From NCBI GenBank assembly GCA_021779855.1, contig JAJXZW010000009.1:25285-89284 (forward strand): DNA of 64,000 nucleotides, in the 5' to 3' direction. Source of the DNA: Actinomycetes bacterium (GTDB lineage Bacteria > Actinomycetota > Acidimicrobiia > Acidimicrobiales > RAAP-2). Shown in pieces: positions 42,620 through 52,099 of the stretch. Below the pieces are notes generated by a model. The model had not been told where the DNA came from. It saw only the letters and a list, made by a program, of their open reading frames with translations, and made no database searches. Position 1 is the stretch's first letter. The number at the start of each line of letters is the position of its first letter. Both the position numbers and the translations under genes were made by a program.

Positions 42620-44602
42620 ATGTCGCAGATCGTGGTGACCCTGCCCGACGGCGCCACGCGCGCGCTCGCCCCGGGTTCGACGGCGCGGGACCTGGCCCGG
42701 GCGGTCGGTCCGCGCCTCGAGCGCGACGCCCTGGCGGCTCGGGTCAACGGCGAGTTGCGCGACCTCTCGACGGTGCTCGCCGACCGGGACGCGGTGTCGA
42801 TCGTGGTGGCCGGCTCGCCCGAGGGTCGCGACGTGCTGCGCCACTCGACGGCCCACGTGCTGGCCCAGGCCGTGACCCGCCTGTGGCCGGGGGCGAAGTA
42901 CGCCATCGGCCCGGCGATCGAGAACGGGTTCTACTACGACTTCGACCTGCCCGGTGGGGCGCGCTTCAGCGACGACGACCTCGCGCGCATCGAGGCCGAG
43001 ATGCGCGGCATCATCGCCGAGGACCAGCCCTTCACCCGGGCCGAGATGTCGACCGAGGAGGGGCTGGCCGCCTTCGCCGACCAGCCCTACAAGGTGGAGA
43101 TCATCACCCAGGTGCGCGAGGGCGCGCGCGACGCCGAGGACCTCGGCGAGGTCGCGGCCGGGCCGAGCGTCTCGGTCTACCGCAACACCGACGCGTTCGT
43201 CGACCTCTGCCGGGGGCCGCACGTGCCCTCGACGGGACGCCTCGGCCACTTCCGCCTGATGCGGGTGGCCGGCGCGTACTGGCGCGGGGACGAGAGGCGC
43301 CCCCAGCTCCAGCGCGTCTACGGCACCGCCTGGGAGTCGACCTCGGCGCTCGAGGCCCACCTCCACCAGCTCGAGGAGGCCGAGCGGCGCGACCACCGCC
43401 GCCTCGCGGCCGAGCTCGACCTGCTCAGCTTTCCCTCCGAGCTGGGCGGGGGGCTCGCGGTCTGGCACCCCCGCGGGGGCATCGCGCGCAAGGAGATGGA
43501 GGACTTCAGCCGGGCTCGTCACCTCGAGGGCGGCTACGAGTTCGTCGTCACGCCCCACATCGCCAACGCCCGGCTCTACGAGACCTCGGGCCACCTCGGG
43601 TTCTACAAGGACGGGATGTATCCGCCCATGGAGATGGACAACGGGACCTACTACCCCAAGCCCATGAACTGCCCGATGCACTGCCTGATCTACAAGAGCC
43701 GCCCGCGCAGCTACCGCGAGCTGCCCCTGCGGCTCTTCGAGCTGGGCACCGTCTATCGCTACGAGCGCGCCGGGACCCTCCACGGGCTCTTGCGCATCCG
43801 GGGCTTCACCCAGGACGACGCTCACATCTACTGCACCGAGGACCAGCTCCAGGAGGAGATCGTCTCGCTGCTCTCGTTCGTCATGGACATGCTGCGCGCC
43901 TTCGGCTTCAGCGAGTTCACGGCCAACCTCTCGACCAAGGATCCCGACAAGTACGTCGGCAGCGACGAGATCTGGGAGCGGTCGACCGAGGCGCTGCGCG
44001 CGGCCCTCGAGCGCTTCGGGCTGGCCTACGCGGTCAAGGACGGGGACGCCGCCTTCTACGGCCCCAAGATCGACATCGACGTGCGCGACGCGATCGGGCG
44101 GACCTGGCAGCTCTCGACGATCCAGTGCGACTTCAACCACCCGGCCCGCTTCGACCTGGAGTACGTGGGCGCCGACAACCAGCACCACCGGCCGATCATG
44201 CTGCACCGGGCGCTCTTCGGCTCGATCGAGCGCTTCTTCGGGGTCCTGCTCGAGCACTACGCCGGCAACCTGCCCACCTGGCTCGCCCCCGAGCAGGCCC
44301 GGGTCCTCGGGGTGCGCGACGACCACGACGGCTACGCCGGCGAGGTCGCGGCCGCCCTGCGCGCGCGCGGCGCGCGCGTCGGGCTCGAGGCGGCCGACGA
44401 GCCGCTCGGGGCGCGCATCCGCCGCGCCAAGCTCGAGAAGGTCCCCTACGTGCTCGTGGTGGGCGACGACGACGTCGCCGCGCGCACCCTCGGGGTGAAC
44501 GCGCGCGGCTCGGAGAGTCCCGAACGCGGGGTCGCCCTCGAGGAGTTCGCGTCGCGCCTCGCGGACGAGATCGCCGCCCACGGCGCGCCCGAGGGCCTCT
44601 AG
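42620..44602 (+). CDS. thrS: Threonyl-tRNA synthetase
   Basis: TGS domain; HSTAHVLAQAV; PKPMNCPMHCLIYKSRPRSYRELPLRLFELGTVYRYE; RGFTQDDAHIYC. Confidence 0.96.
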   Translation: MSQIVVTLPDGATRALAPGSTARDLARAVGPRLERDALAARVNGELRDLSTVLADRDAVSIVVAGSPEGRDVLRHSTAHVLAQAVTRLWPGAKYAIGPAIENGFYYDFDLPGGARFSDDDLARIEAEMRGIIAEDQPFTRAEMSTEEGLAAFADQPYKVEIITQVREGARDAEDLGEVAAGPSVSVYRNTDAFVDLCRGPHVPSTGRLGHFRLMRVAGAYWRGDERRPQLQRVYGTAWESTSALEAHLHQLEEAERRDHRRLAAELDLLSFPSELGGGLAVWHPRGGIARKEMEDFSRARHLEGGYEFVVTPHIANARLYETSGHLGFYKDGMYPPMEMDNGTYYPKPMNCPMHCLIYKSRPRSYRELPLRLFELGTVYRYERAGTLHGLLRIRGFTQDDAHIYCTEDQLQEEIVSLLSFVMDMLRAFGFSEFTANLSTKDPDKYVGSDEIWERSTEALRAALERFGLAYAVKDGDAAFYGPKIDIDVRDAIGRTWQLSTIQCDFNHPARFDLEYVGADNQHHRPIMLHRALFGSIERFFGVLLEHYAGNLPTWLAPEQARVLGVRDDHDGYAGEVAAALRARGARVGLEAADEPLGARIRRAKLEKVPYVLVVGDDDVAARTLGVNARGSESPERGVALEEFASRLADEIAAHGAPEGL

Positions 44603-45138
44603 TGCCGCTCGAGCGGTTCTCCGCCGCCTGGCGCGAGGCCTACGTCGAGGGGGCCTCGGGCGGCGAGGGCCGGGGCGGGGAGTGCGTCTTCTGCCGCCTG
44701 GCCGGTGAGACCGTGGGCGAGTCGACCGGGGTGCTCGAACGCCGGGCGCACGGCTACGTCGTGCTGAACGCCTTCCCCTACGGGTCGGGCCACGTGCTCG
44801 TCGTGCCCTACCGCCACGCCGAGACCCTCGAGGAGCTATCCGACGAGGAGTCGAGCGAACTGTGGCAGAGCGTCACCGCGGTGAGCCGCGCGCTGCGCGT
44901 CGCCTACCGGCCCGACGGCCTGAACGTCGGGTTCAACCTGGGCCACGCGGCCGGCGCCGGGATCCCGCGTCACCTTCACGCCCACCTGCTGCCGCGCTGG
45001 GACGGCGACACCAACTTCATGACGACCATCGCCGAGACCCGGGTCCTGCCCGAGTCCCTCGCCTCCACCTGGCGCAAGGTGAGCGCGGCGCTCGACCCCG
45101 GCCCCCCCGGGGCGGCCTCGGTAGACTTCGCCCGATGA
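44602..45138 (+). CDS. HIT-family hydrolase/phosphorylase
   Basis: CVFCRLAGE..GYVVLNAFPYGSGHVLVVPYRHAETLEEL..RHLHAHLLPRWDGDTNFM; GTG start overlaps thrS TAG. Confidence 0.9.
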   Translation: MPLERFSAAWREAYVEGASGGEGRGGECVFCRLAGETVGESTGVLERRAHGYVVLNAFPYGSGHVLVVPYRHAETLEELSDEESSELWQSVTAVSRALRVAYRPDGLNVGFNLGHAAGAGIPRHLHAHLLPRWDGDTNFMTTIAETRVLPESLASTWRKVSAALDPGPPGAASVDFAR

Positions 45139-45150
45139 GGCCGGAGGCCC

Positions 45151-45813
45151 ATGTTCGACGGTAGGTTCCGCCGCTCCGTGGAGGTGGTCACCACCCCCAT
45201 CGGGCGAGGCCTGGTGCGCGCGGGCTTCTCGGCGGACGTGCTCACCGCCTCGGGCCTGGTCTTCGCCTGCGCGACGGCCTGGGCGATCGCGGTGGGTATG
45301 CATTGGGGGGCGATCGTGCTGCTCACCCTGACGGGCTTCCACGACCTGTTCGACGGCCCCGTCGCCAAGGCCAGCCAGCGGGCCAGCCAGCGCGGGAGCT
45401 TCTTCGACTCGGTCGTCGACCGGGTCTCGGACGCCGTGGTGATGGGCGGGGTGGCCTACTACCTCATCGCGCACCACCACGGCCAGCTGGTCCTCCTGCC
45501 CTACGGGATCGCGACGGCGAGCTTCCTCATCTCCTACCAGCGCTCCAAGGCCGAGAGCCTCGGCCTCTCGGCGAAGGGCGGCCTGATGGAGCGCGCCGAG
45601 CGGATGATCCTGCTCGGGGTGGGGCTGCTCACCTCGGCGATCTTCGTGCCGGTGCTCTGGGTGATGCTCGCGCTCACCATCATGACGGCCCTCGGGCGCT
45701 TCGCGCGGGTCTGGCGCTCCGCCGACCGACCGGCCCCGGTCGAGGCCCGGTTCCACCCGCGCCGCGAGCACGTCCGTCGCCGCCGGACGCTCAGCCGGGT
45801 CTCGCGCCACTAG
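45151..45813 (+). CDS. CDP-alcohol phosphatidyltransferase, PgsA/PIP-synthase-like
   Basis: DGPVAKASQRASQRGSFFDSVVDRVSDA (CDP-alcohol phosphotransferase motif, D1 position variant). Confidence 0.87.
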   Translation: MFDGRFRRSVEVVTTPIGRGLVRAGFSADVLTASGLVFACATAWAIAVGMHWGAIVLLTLTGFHDLFDGPVAKASQRASQRGSFFDSVVDRVSDAVVMGGVAYYLIAHHHGQLVLLPYGIATASFLISYQRSKAESLGLSAKGGLMERAERMILLGVGLLTSAIFVPVLWVMLALTIMTALGRFARVWRSADRPAPVEARFHPRREHVRRRRTLSRVSRH

Positions 45814-46691
45814 TGGTGGCCCCGGGGCGCGTCGCGCTCTTCCGCTCGGCCAGCCGGATCCTCGAGGCGCTGCCCGAGCGCGTCGAGGTGGGGGCGGCCG
45901 AGGCGGTGGCCCGCGCGCTCGGGCCGCGTGGCGCCAAGGCCGCGGGCCTGGCCGACAACCTGCGTCCGGTCCTCGACCCCGACGGCCCGGTCGACGCAGA
46001 CCTGGTGGAGCTGTTCGTGCGCCGGGGCTTCGAGAGCTACGGCCGGTACTGGGCCGAGGGGGCGAAGCTGCCGGCCGTCGCGCCCCAAGAGGTGGTGCAC
46101 CGGTTCGCCATCGCCGAGGGGCGCGAGCACCTCGAGGCGGCCCGCGACGCCGGACGCGGGATGATCGTGGCCCTGCCCCACGTCGGCTCGTGGGAGTGGG
46201 GTGGGGCGATGCTCGCGCGCATCGGGCTGCCGATGTGGGCCGTCGCCGAGCGGCTCGAGCCGCCCGAGCTCTTCGAGTGGTTCTCGGAGAAGCGCGAGGC
46301 GATGGGCATCCACGTGGTGCCGCTCGACGAGCACGCCACGGGCACCCTGGTCGGGGTGCTGCGCGCGGGGGGCGTGGTCGGCCTGCTGTGCGACCGGGAC
46401 CTCGAGGGCAACGGGATCGAGGTGGACTTCTTCAACCGGCGCGTGACCCTGCCGGGCGGGCCGGCGACGCTCGCGCTGCGCACGGGGGCGCCGATCCTCG
46501 TCGCGGCGTGCTACTCGGGGCCGGGCCGCGACCACTACGGCGTGGTGCTGGCCCCCATCGTCGCCGAGCGCACGGGCGCCCGCCTGCGCGAGGACGTCAC
46601 CCGGGTCACCCAGCGCGTCGCCGACGGCCTGGCCTCGCTCATCCGGCGCGCGCCCGAGCAGTGGCACGTCCTGCCGGCGCGCTTCGACTAG
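45813..46691 (+). CDS. patA: Phosphatidylinositol mannoside acyltransferase (LpxL/PatA-like)
   Basis: GMIVALPHVGSWEWGGAMLA..GVVGLLCDRDLEGNGIEVDFFNRRVTLPGGPATLALRTGAPIL. Confidence 0.85.
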   Translation: MVAPGRVALFRSASRILEALPERVEVGAAEAVARALGPRGAKAAGLADNLRPVLDPDGPVDADLVELFVRRGFESYGRYWAEGAKLPAVAPQEVVHRFAIAEGREHLEAARDAGRGMIVALPHVGSWEWGGAMLARIGLPMWAVAERLEPPELFEWFSEKREAMGIHVVPLDEHATGTLVGVLRAGGVVGLLCDRDLEGNGIEVDFFNRRVTLPGGPATLALRTGAPILVAACYSGPGRDHYGVVLAPIVAERTGARLREDVTRVTQRVADGLASLIRRAPEQWHVLPARFD

Positions 46692-46694
46692 CCC

Positions 46695-47798
46695 GTGCGC
46701 GTCGCCCTCCTCTCGCCCTACGCCCTGAGCGTCCCGGGCGGCGTGCAAGAGCAGGTCCTCGGCATGAGCCGCGAGCTCGGTGCACGCGGCCACGCGGTCC
46801 TCGTCGTCGCGCCCGACGCCCGCGACACGTCCGCGCACGACACCCCGGCGGCCCTGGTGCGCGTCGGCCGGCGCTGGTCGCTCCCGGCCAACGGCTCGCG
46901 TGCACCCCTCACGCTCTCGCCGCGGGCCGCCCGGGCGGCCGAGCGCGCGGTCGCGGCCTTCGCCCCCGACGTCGTGCACCTGCACGAGCCCGGGGCGCCG
47001 CTGCTCGCCTGGGCCACCCTCCTCGCGCACCCGGCGCCGTCGGTGGCGACGTTCCACCGCGCCGGCGACGGGCCGGCCGTGACCCTGACCCGGCCCCTGC
47101 TGCGCCGCCTGGCCCGGGGCGTCGACCTCGCCGTGGCGGTGAGCGAGGCCGCCCGCCGCTGCGCCGAGGCGGCCTACGGGCTGGGCTGCGAGGTGCTCTT
47201 CAACGGCATCGAGATGGAGCGCTACGTGGCGGTCCCCCGCGAGCGCTCCGACACCGTCACCCTGCTCTTCCTCGGGCGCCTCGAGCCGCGCAAGGGCGCC
47301 GACACCGCGATCCGCGCGGTGCGCGGGCACAACGCCTCCGGTGGTCCCCCGTGGCGCCTGGTCGTGGCCGGCGACGGGCCCGAGCGCGCCCGTCTCGAGG
47401 CCCTGGCGGCCCACGACGCGCGGGTGACCTTCGTCGGCCGGGTGAGCGACGACGCCAAGCGCTCGTGGCTGCGGCGCTCGCACGCCTTGCTCGCCCCGTC
47501 GACGGGGGGCGAGAGCTTCGGCCTCGTACTGCTCGAGGCCCTCGCGAGCGAGACCACGGTCGTGGCGAGCGACATCGACGGCTACCGCGAGGCGGTGGGC
47601 CCCCACGCCACCCTGGCGCCCCCCGGGGACCCGCGGGCCTGGGCGCGGGCGATCGAGGCGGCCCTCGCGAGCGAGACCGCGGCGCGGGTCGGATCGGCGC
47701 GCGATCACGCGCGGCGCTGGTCGATGGGCGCGCTCGTCGAGGCGTACCTCGAGCGCTACGACCGCCTCGCGGCGGCCGGTGGCCGCGCGCGCCGGTAG
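46695..47798 (+). CDS. pimA: GDP-mannose:phosphatidylinositol mannosyltransferase (PimA-like GT4)
   Basis: RVALLSPYALSVPGGVQEQVLGMSRELGARGHAVLVVAPD..LFLGRLEPRKGADT..FGLVLLEALAS. Confidence 0.9.
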   Translation: MRVALLSPYALSVPGGVQEQVLGMSRELGARGHAVLVVAPDARDTSAHDTPAALVRVGRRWSLPANGSRAPLTLSPRAARAAERAVAAFAPDVVHLHEPGAPLLAWATLLAHPAPSVATFHRAGDGPAVTLTRPLLRRLARGVDLAVAVSEAARRCAEAAYGLGCEVLFNGIEMERYVAVPRERSDTVTLLFLGRLEPRKGADTAIRAVRGHNASGGPPWRLVVAGDGPERARLEALAAHDARVTFVGRVSDDAKRSWLRRSHALLAPSTGGESFGLVLLEALASETTVVASDIDGYREAVGPHATLAPPGDPRAWARAIEAALASETAARVGSARDHARRWSMGALVEAYLERYDRLAAAGGRARR

Positions 47799-47807
47799 CC
47801 TTGGTCG

Positions 47808-48710
47808 GTGGCCAGTTCGCAGCGCACCCGCTCCCGGCGCCCCCACGCCCGCCGCGACCGCGAGCCCCGCTACGTCGCCCCGGTGCTCGACCCCAGCTGG
47901 GTCAGCCCCTACGCGCCGAACCCGGCGGAGCGCCACCGCCACGCCGCGGTGATGCGGGCGTACGCGCTGCGCCGCCGGCTCGTCGCCACCGTCGCGGCCG
48001 GGGCGGTGGTGGTGGCCCTCGTGGTTCTGGCGGTGGCCCTCACGCCGTGGCTGTGGCTCGCGGCCGTCGCGGTCGGCGTGCTCTACGCGATCGACCTGCG
48101 CCGGGTCGTGGCGCACTACGCCACCCGGGCGCACGGCGCCGCCGGGGCCCTGCTTGCGCACTTCTCGCCCGAGGGGGACCCGGTCGCCCGCGAGCGGCTG
48201 GCGACCCTGGTCGACCGGCTGAGCGCGACCTTCGGGGTCGACGGCGTGCGCGCCGAAGTGGTCCGCGACGCCGGCTACAACGCGGCCCTCCTGCCCGGGC
48301 CCGGGGGCTTCGTCATGGTCGCCACCAGCGCCCTCGTACAGGACTTCGAGTTGATCGAGATCGAGGGTGTCGTCGCCCACTGCCTGGCCCGCGAGCGCAT
48401 CGGGGTGCTCGAGCGCGAGTGCGTCGCCGCGCTGGATCTGTCGGGCGGGCCGGCCCGCGCTCTGGCTGGCCCGGGGGAGACCTTCCGGGCCGACGAGGTG
48501 GCCGCGGCGACCATCCGTTACCCCCTGGGGATCGCCGCCGCGCTGCGCCGGTGCCGGGCCCAGTCGGCGCCGGCCGGGTCGTTCCTCGCCGACGGGGCGT
48601 TCGACGGCTGGCGCTGGGTCTTCTTCAACCCCTGGTCGGACCGGCGCGAGGGCGTCCCGACCGACCTCGACGACCCGGAGGTCCGCGCCCGCGCCCTCGA
48701 GGAGTGGTGA
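47808..48710 (+). CDS. Membrane-anchored M48-like protein lacking the HExxH zinc site (pseudopeptidase)
   Basis: TM VATVAAGAVVVALVVLAVALTPWLW; GYNAALLPGPGGFVMVATSALVQDFELIEIEGVVAHCLARERIG. Confidence 0.6.
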   Translation: MASSQRTRSRRPHARRDREPRYVAPVLDPSWVSPYAPNPAERHRHAAVMRAYALRRRLVATVAAGAVVVALVVLAVALTPWLWLAAVAVGVLYAIDLRRVVAHYATRAHGAAGALLAHFSPEGDPVARERLATLVDRLSATFGVDGVRAEVVRDAGYNAALLPGPGGFVMVATSALVQDFELIEIEGVVAHCLARERIGVLERECVAALDLSGGPARALAGPGETFRADEVAAATIRYPLGIAAALRRCRAQSAPAGSFLADGAFDGWRWVFFNPWSDRREGVPTDLDDPEVRARALEEW

Positions 48711-48733
48711 GGGGCGACCGGTAGGCTGGGGCC

Positions 48734-49627
48734 ATGAGCGACACCCAGACGACACGGACGGGCTCGACGCTGGTCAAGCGGGGCCTCGCCGACATGCTGC
48801 GCGGTGGGGTGATCATGGACGTGGTCAACCCCGAGCAGGCCAAGGTGGCCGAGGACGCCGGAGCCGTCGCGGTGATGGCGCTCGAGCGCGTCCCGGCCGA
48901 CATCCGCCGCGACGGGGGCGTGGCGCGCATGAGCGACCCCCAGATGATCCAGGAGATCCAGGCGGCCGTGACCGTCCCGGTGATGGCCAAGGCGCGCATC
49001 GGCCACTTCGCCGAGGCTCAGGTGCTCGAGGCCCTCGGGGTCGACTACGTCGACGAGTCCGAGGTGCTGACCCCGGCCGACGAGGAGAACCATATCGACA
49101 AGTGGGCCTTCACGGTTCCCTTCGTCTGCGGCGCGACCAACCTGGGCGAGGCGCTGCGGCGCATCGGCGAGGGCGCGTGCCTGATCCGCTCCAAGGGCGA
49201 GGCCGGCACGGGCGACGTCGTCGAGGCCGTGCGTCACCTGCGCTCGATCACCGCGATGATCCGGCGCTGCCAGAGTGCCGACGCCAACGAGCTCTACGCC
49301 GTGGCCAAGGACCTCCGGGCACCCCTGCCCCTGGTGCTCGAGGTCGCCGAGACCGGCCACCTGCCGGTGCCGCTGTTCTGCGCCGGGGGGATCTCCACCC
49401 CGGCCGACGCCTCCCTGGTGCGCCAACTCGGGGCCGAGGCGGTGTTCGTGGGCTCGGGCATCTTCAAGAGCGAGGACCCGGTGCGCATGGCCCACGCGAT
49501 CGTCGAGGCCTCGACGCACTTCGACGACCCCGCGGCCGTCGCCAAGGTCTCGACCGGCCTGGGCAGCGCCATGCGCGGCTGGGAGACGAGCTCGCTCGAT
49601 CAGCGCCTGGCCGAGCGCGGCTGGTAG
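48734..49627 (+). CDS. pdxS: Pyridoxal 5'-phosphate synthase subunit PdxS
   Basis: [53 protein letters not shown]. Confidence 0.97.
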   Translation: MSDTQTTRTGSTLVKRGLADMLRGGVIMDVVNPEQAKVAEDAGAVAVMALERVPADIRRDGGVARMSDPQMIQEIQAAVTVPVMAKARIGHFAEAQVLEALGVDYVDESEVLTPADEENHIDKWAFTVPFVCGATNLGEALRRIGEGACLIRSKGEAGTGDVVEAVRHLRSITAMIRRCQSADANELYAVAKDLRAPLPLVLEVAETGHLPVPLFCAGGISTPADASLVRQLGAEAVFVGSGIFKSEDPVRMAHAIVEASTHFDDPAAVAKVSTGLGSAMRGWETSSLDQRLAERGW

Positions 49628-49632
49628 GTCCC

Positions 49633-50211
49633 GTGGGCAGCGTCGGGGTCCTCGCGCTGCAGGGCGACGTCCGCGAGCACCTGGCCACCCTGAGCGCGCT
49701 GGGCGTCGAGGCCGGGTGCGTGCGCACGCCGGCCGAGCTCGACGCGGTCGACGCGCTGATCCTGCCGGGCGGGGAGTCCACGGCCATCGCGCACCTGCTG
49801 GTCACGTCGGGGCTGCGCGACCCGCTGGGCGCGCGCCTCGGTGAGGGGATGGCGGTCCTGGGCACGTGCGCGGGGCTGATCCTGCTCGCCCGCGAGGTGC
49901 TCGACGGGCGCGCCGACCAGTGGGGCTACGGGGCGCTCGACGTGACGGTGCGCCGCAACGGGTACGGCCGCCAGATCGCGAGCTTCGAGGCACCCCTCGC
50001 GCTCGTCGACGGGTCGAGCGTGCCCGGGGTCTTCATCCGCGCCCCGCGCATCCTCGAGTGCGGCCCGCGGGTCGAGGTGCTCGCCACCTACGCCCACGCC
50101 GAGGGCGTCGACCCGGTCCTCGTTCGCCAGGGGCCGGTCTGGGGCGCCTCGTTCCACCCCGAGCTGACCGCCGACACCACGGTCCACCGCCTGTTCGTCG
50201 AGTCGCTCTAG
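49633..50211 (+). CDS. pdxT: Pyridoxal 5'-phosphate synthase glutaminase subunit PdxT
   Basis: VGVLALQGDVREHLATLSALG, LPGGESTAIAHLL, LGTCAGLILLA, FHPELT. Confidence 0.95.
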   Translation: MGSVGVLALQGDVREHLATLSALGVEAGCVRTPAELDAVDALILPGGESTAIAHLLVTSGLRDPLGARLGEGMAVLGTCAGLILLAREVLDGRADQWGYGALDVTVRRNGYGRQIASFEAPLALVDGSSVPGVFIRAPRILECGPRVEVLATYAHAEGVDPVLVRQGPVWGASFHPELTADTTVHRLFVESL

Positions 50212-50255
50212 GGCGTTCGCTACCATTTCGGGGCCCCGAGGGGGCAGGAGGGAAC

Positions 50256-51005
50256 ATGTCCGGCCATTCCAAGTGGGCCACCACCAAGCACCGCAAGGGC
50301 GCCAAGGACGCGGCGCGCGCCAAGGTCTTCGCCAAGCTGATCCGCCAGGTCGAGGTCGCCGCCCGCGAGGGCGGGGGTGACCCCGAGGCCAACGCGAGCC
50401 TGCGCACGATGTACCAGAAGGCCCGGGAGGCCTCGGTGCCGCTCGACACGATCGAGCGCGCCATCAAGCGCGGCACCGGCGAGCTCGAGGGCGTGCGCTA
50501 CGAGCCGATCACCTACGAGGGCTACGGTCCCGGCGGGGTGGCGGTGATCGTCGAGACGCTCACCGACAACCGCAACCGTACGAGCGCCGAGATCAGGCAC
50601 CTCTTCGCCAAGAACGGTGGGACCATCGCCGAGCCCGGCGCCGTCTCCTGGCAGTTCGAGCGCAAGGGCGAGATCGAGGTCGCCGGGCCACTCGATGAGG
50701 ACCAGCTGCTGGAGTGGGTCATGGAGGCGGGGGCGGAGAACTACGAGGCCAACGGCGCCGACTACACCGTGACCACCGAGCCCCAGGAGCTGGCCCGGGT
50801 GCGCGCGGCCCTGGAGGCCGACGGGCTCGCCGTGCGCAGCGCCGAGCTCGCCCTGGTCGCCCAGAACCCGGTGCCGGTGACCGAGGAGTCCGAGGCCAAG
50901 CGGGTCCTGCGCCTGGTCGACGCGCTCGACGACCACGACGACGTGCAGAACGTCTTTTCCAACTTCGACATCGCCGACGACCTCCTCGCCGCCTACGAGG
51001 GGTAG
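50256..51005 (+). CDS. YebC/TACO1-family protein
   Basis: MSGHSKWATTKHRKGAKDAARAKVFAKLIRQVEVAAREGGGDPEANASLR. Confidence 0.96.
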   Translation: MSGHSKWATTKHRKGAKDAARAKVFAKLIRQVEVAAREGGGDPEANASLRTMYQKAREASVPLDTIERAIKRGTGELEGVRYEPITYEGYGPGGVAVIVETLTDNRNRTSAEIRHLFAKNGGTIAEPGAVSWQFERKGEIEVAGPLDEDQLLEWVMEAGAENYEANGADYTVTTEPQELARVRAALEADGLAVRSAELALVAQNPVPVTEESEAKRVLRLVDALDDHDDVQNVFSNFDIADDLLAAYEG

Positions 51006-51044
51006 TCCCCGACGGGGCCCGGCCCGCGGGGTACAGTCGAACAC

Positions 51045-51548
51045 GTGTTCGTCCTCGGCATCGACCCCGGGCTGACCCGCTGCGGCTTCGGCCTGGTGGA
51101 GGGGTCCCTCGAGGAGGACCGTCCCGCGGTGGCGGTGCGCGCCGGGCTGATCGAGACCGACCCCGCCGACCCGGTCGAGGGGCGGCTGGCCCAGTTGGGC
51201 CGGGACCTCGCCCGGCTCTACCGTGAGGCGACCCCCCAGGTCGTGGTGGTCGAGCGCGTCTTCTACCAGCGCAACGCCCGCACCGCCATCCCGGTGGCCC
51301 AGGCGAGCGGGGTCGCCATCGCCCTCGCCGGGGGGGCCCGGGTGCGCCAGTTCACCGCCCAGGAGGTGAAGCTCGCGGTCACCGGCTACGGCGCGGCCGA
51401 CAAGGCCCAGGTCCAGGCGATGGTCGCCCGGCTGCTCGGGCTGACCGAGGTGCCCCGCCCGCCCGACGTCGCGGACGCCCTCGCGCTCGCCCTGACCTAC
51501 CTCACCGTCGCCCGCACCGAAGCGCGGCTCGGGTCGCCCACACCGTGA
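51045..51548 (+). CDS. ruvC: Holliday junction endonuclease RuvC
   Basis: VLGIDPGLTRCGFGLVE..VVVVERVFYQRNARTAIPVAQASGVA..PRPPDVADALALALTY. Confidence 0.95.
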   Translation: MFVLGIDPGLTRCGFGLVEGSLEEDRPAVAVRAGLIETDPADPVEGRLAQLGRDLARLYREATPQVVVVERVFYQRNARTAIPVAQASGVAIALAGGARVRQFTAQEVKLAVTGYGAADKAQVQAMVARLLGLTEVPRPPDVADALALALTYLTVARTEARLGSPTP

Positions 51549-52099
51549 TCGGCTGGCTGCGCGGACGGGTGGTCGGCCACGGCGGCGACGGGGCGACCAT
51601 CGTCGACGTGCACGACGTCGGCTACCGCGTCCAGGTGGCCGCGGCCACGTCCCCGGGGGTGGGCGAGGAGGTCGAGCTCTTCGTGCACACCGCGGTGCGC
51701 GAGGACGCCATCGTGCTCTACGGGTTCGCGACGACGGCCGAGCGCGACCTCTTCGAGTTGCTGCTCGCCGCGCCCGGCGTCGGCCCGGCGACGGCGCTGG
51801 GGGCGCTGCGCACGATGAGCGTCGAGACCCTCGCCCGCGCCATCGAGGCCGAGGACGTCAAGACGGTGGCCCTCATCCCCGGGGTCGGCGCGAAGACCGC
51901 GGGGCGGATCGTGCTCGAGCTGCGGGGACGGCTGCCCCAGGAGGAGGCCGTCGGGCGCTCCCTGTCCGCGGTGGACGACGCCCTGCGCGCGCTGGGCTAC
52001 ACCGCGGGCGAGATCCGCGACGCGCTCGAGGGCGCGGAGCTGCCCGCCGACGAGGGCGAGGCGCTGCGCGCCGCGCTGCGACTGGTGCGCCGGTCGTGA
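51545..52099 (+). CDS. ruvA: Holliday junction branch migration protein RuvA
   Basis: MIGWLRGRVV..LYGFATTAERDLFELLLAAPGVGPATALGAL..IPGVGAKTAGRIVLEL. Confidence 0.95.
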   Translation: MIGWLRGRVVGHGGDGATIVDVHDVGYRVQVAAATSPGVGEEVELFVHTAVREDAIVLYGFATTAERDLFELLLAAPGVGPATALGALRTMSVETLARAIEAEDVKTVALIPGVGAKTAGRIVLELRGRLPQEEAVGRSLSAVDDALRALGYTAGEIRDALEGAELPADEGEALRAALRLVRRS

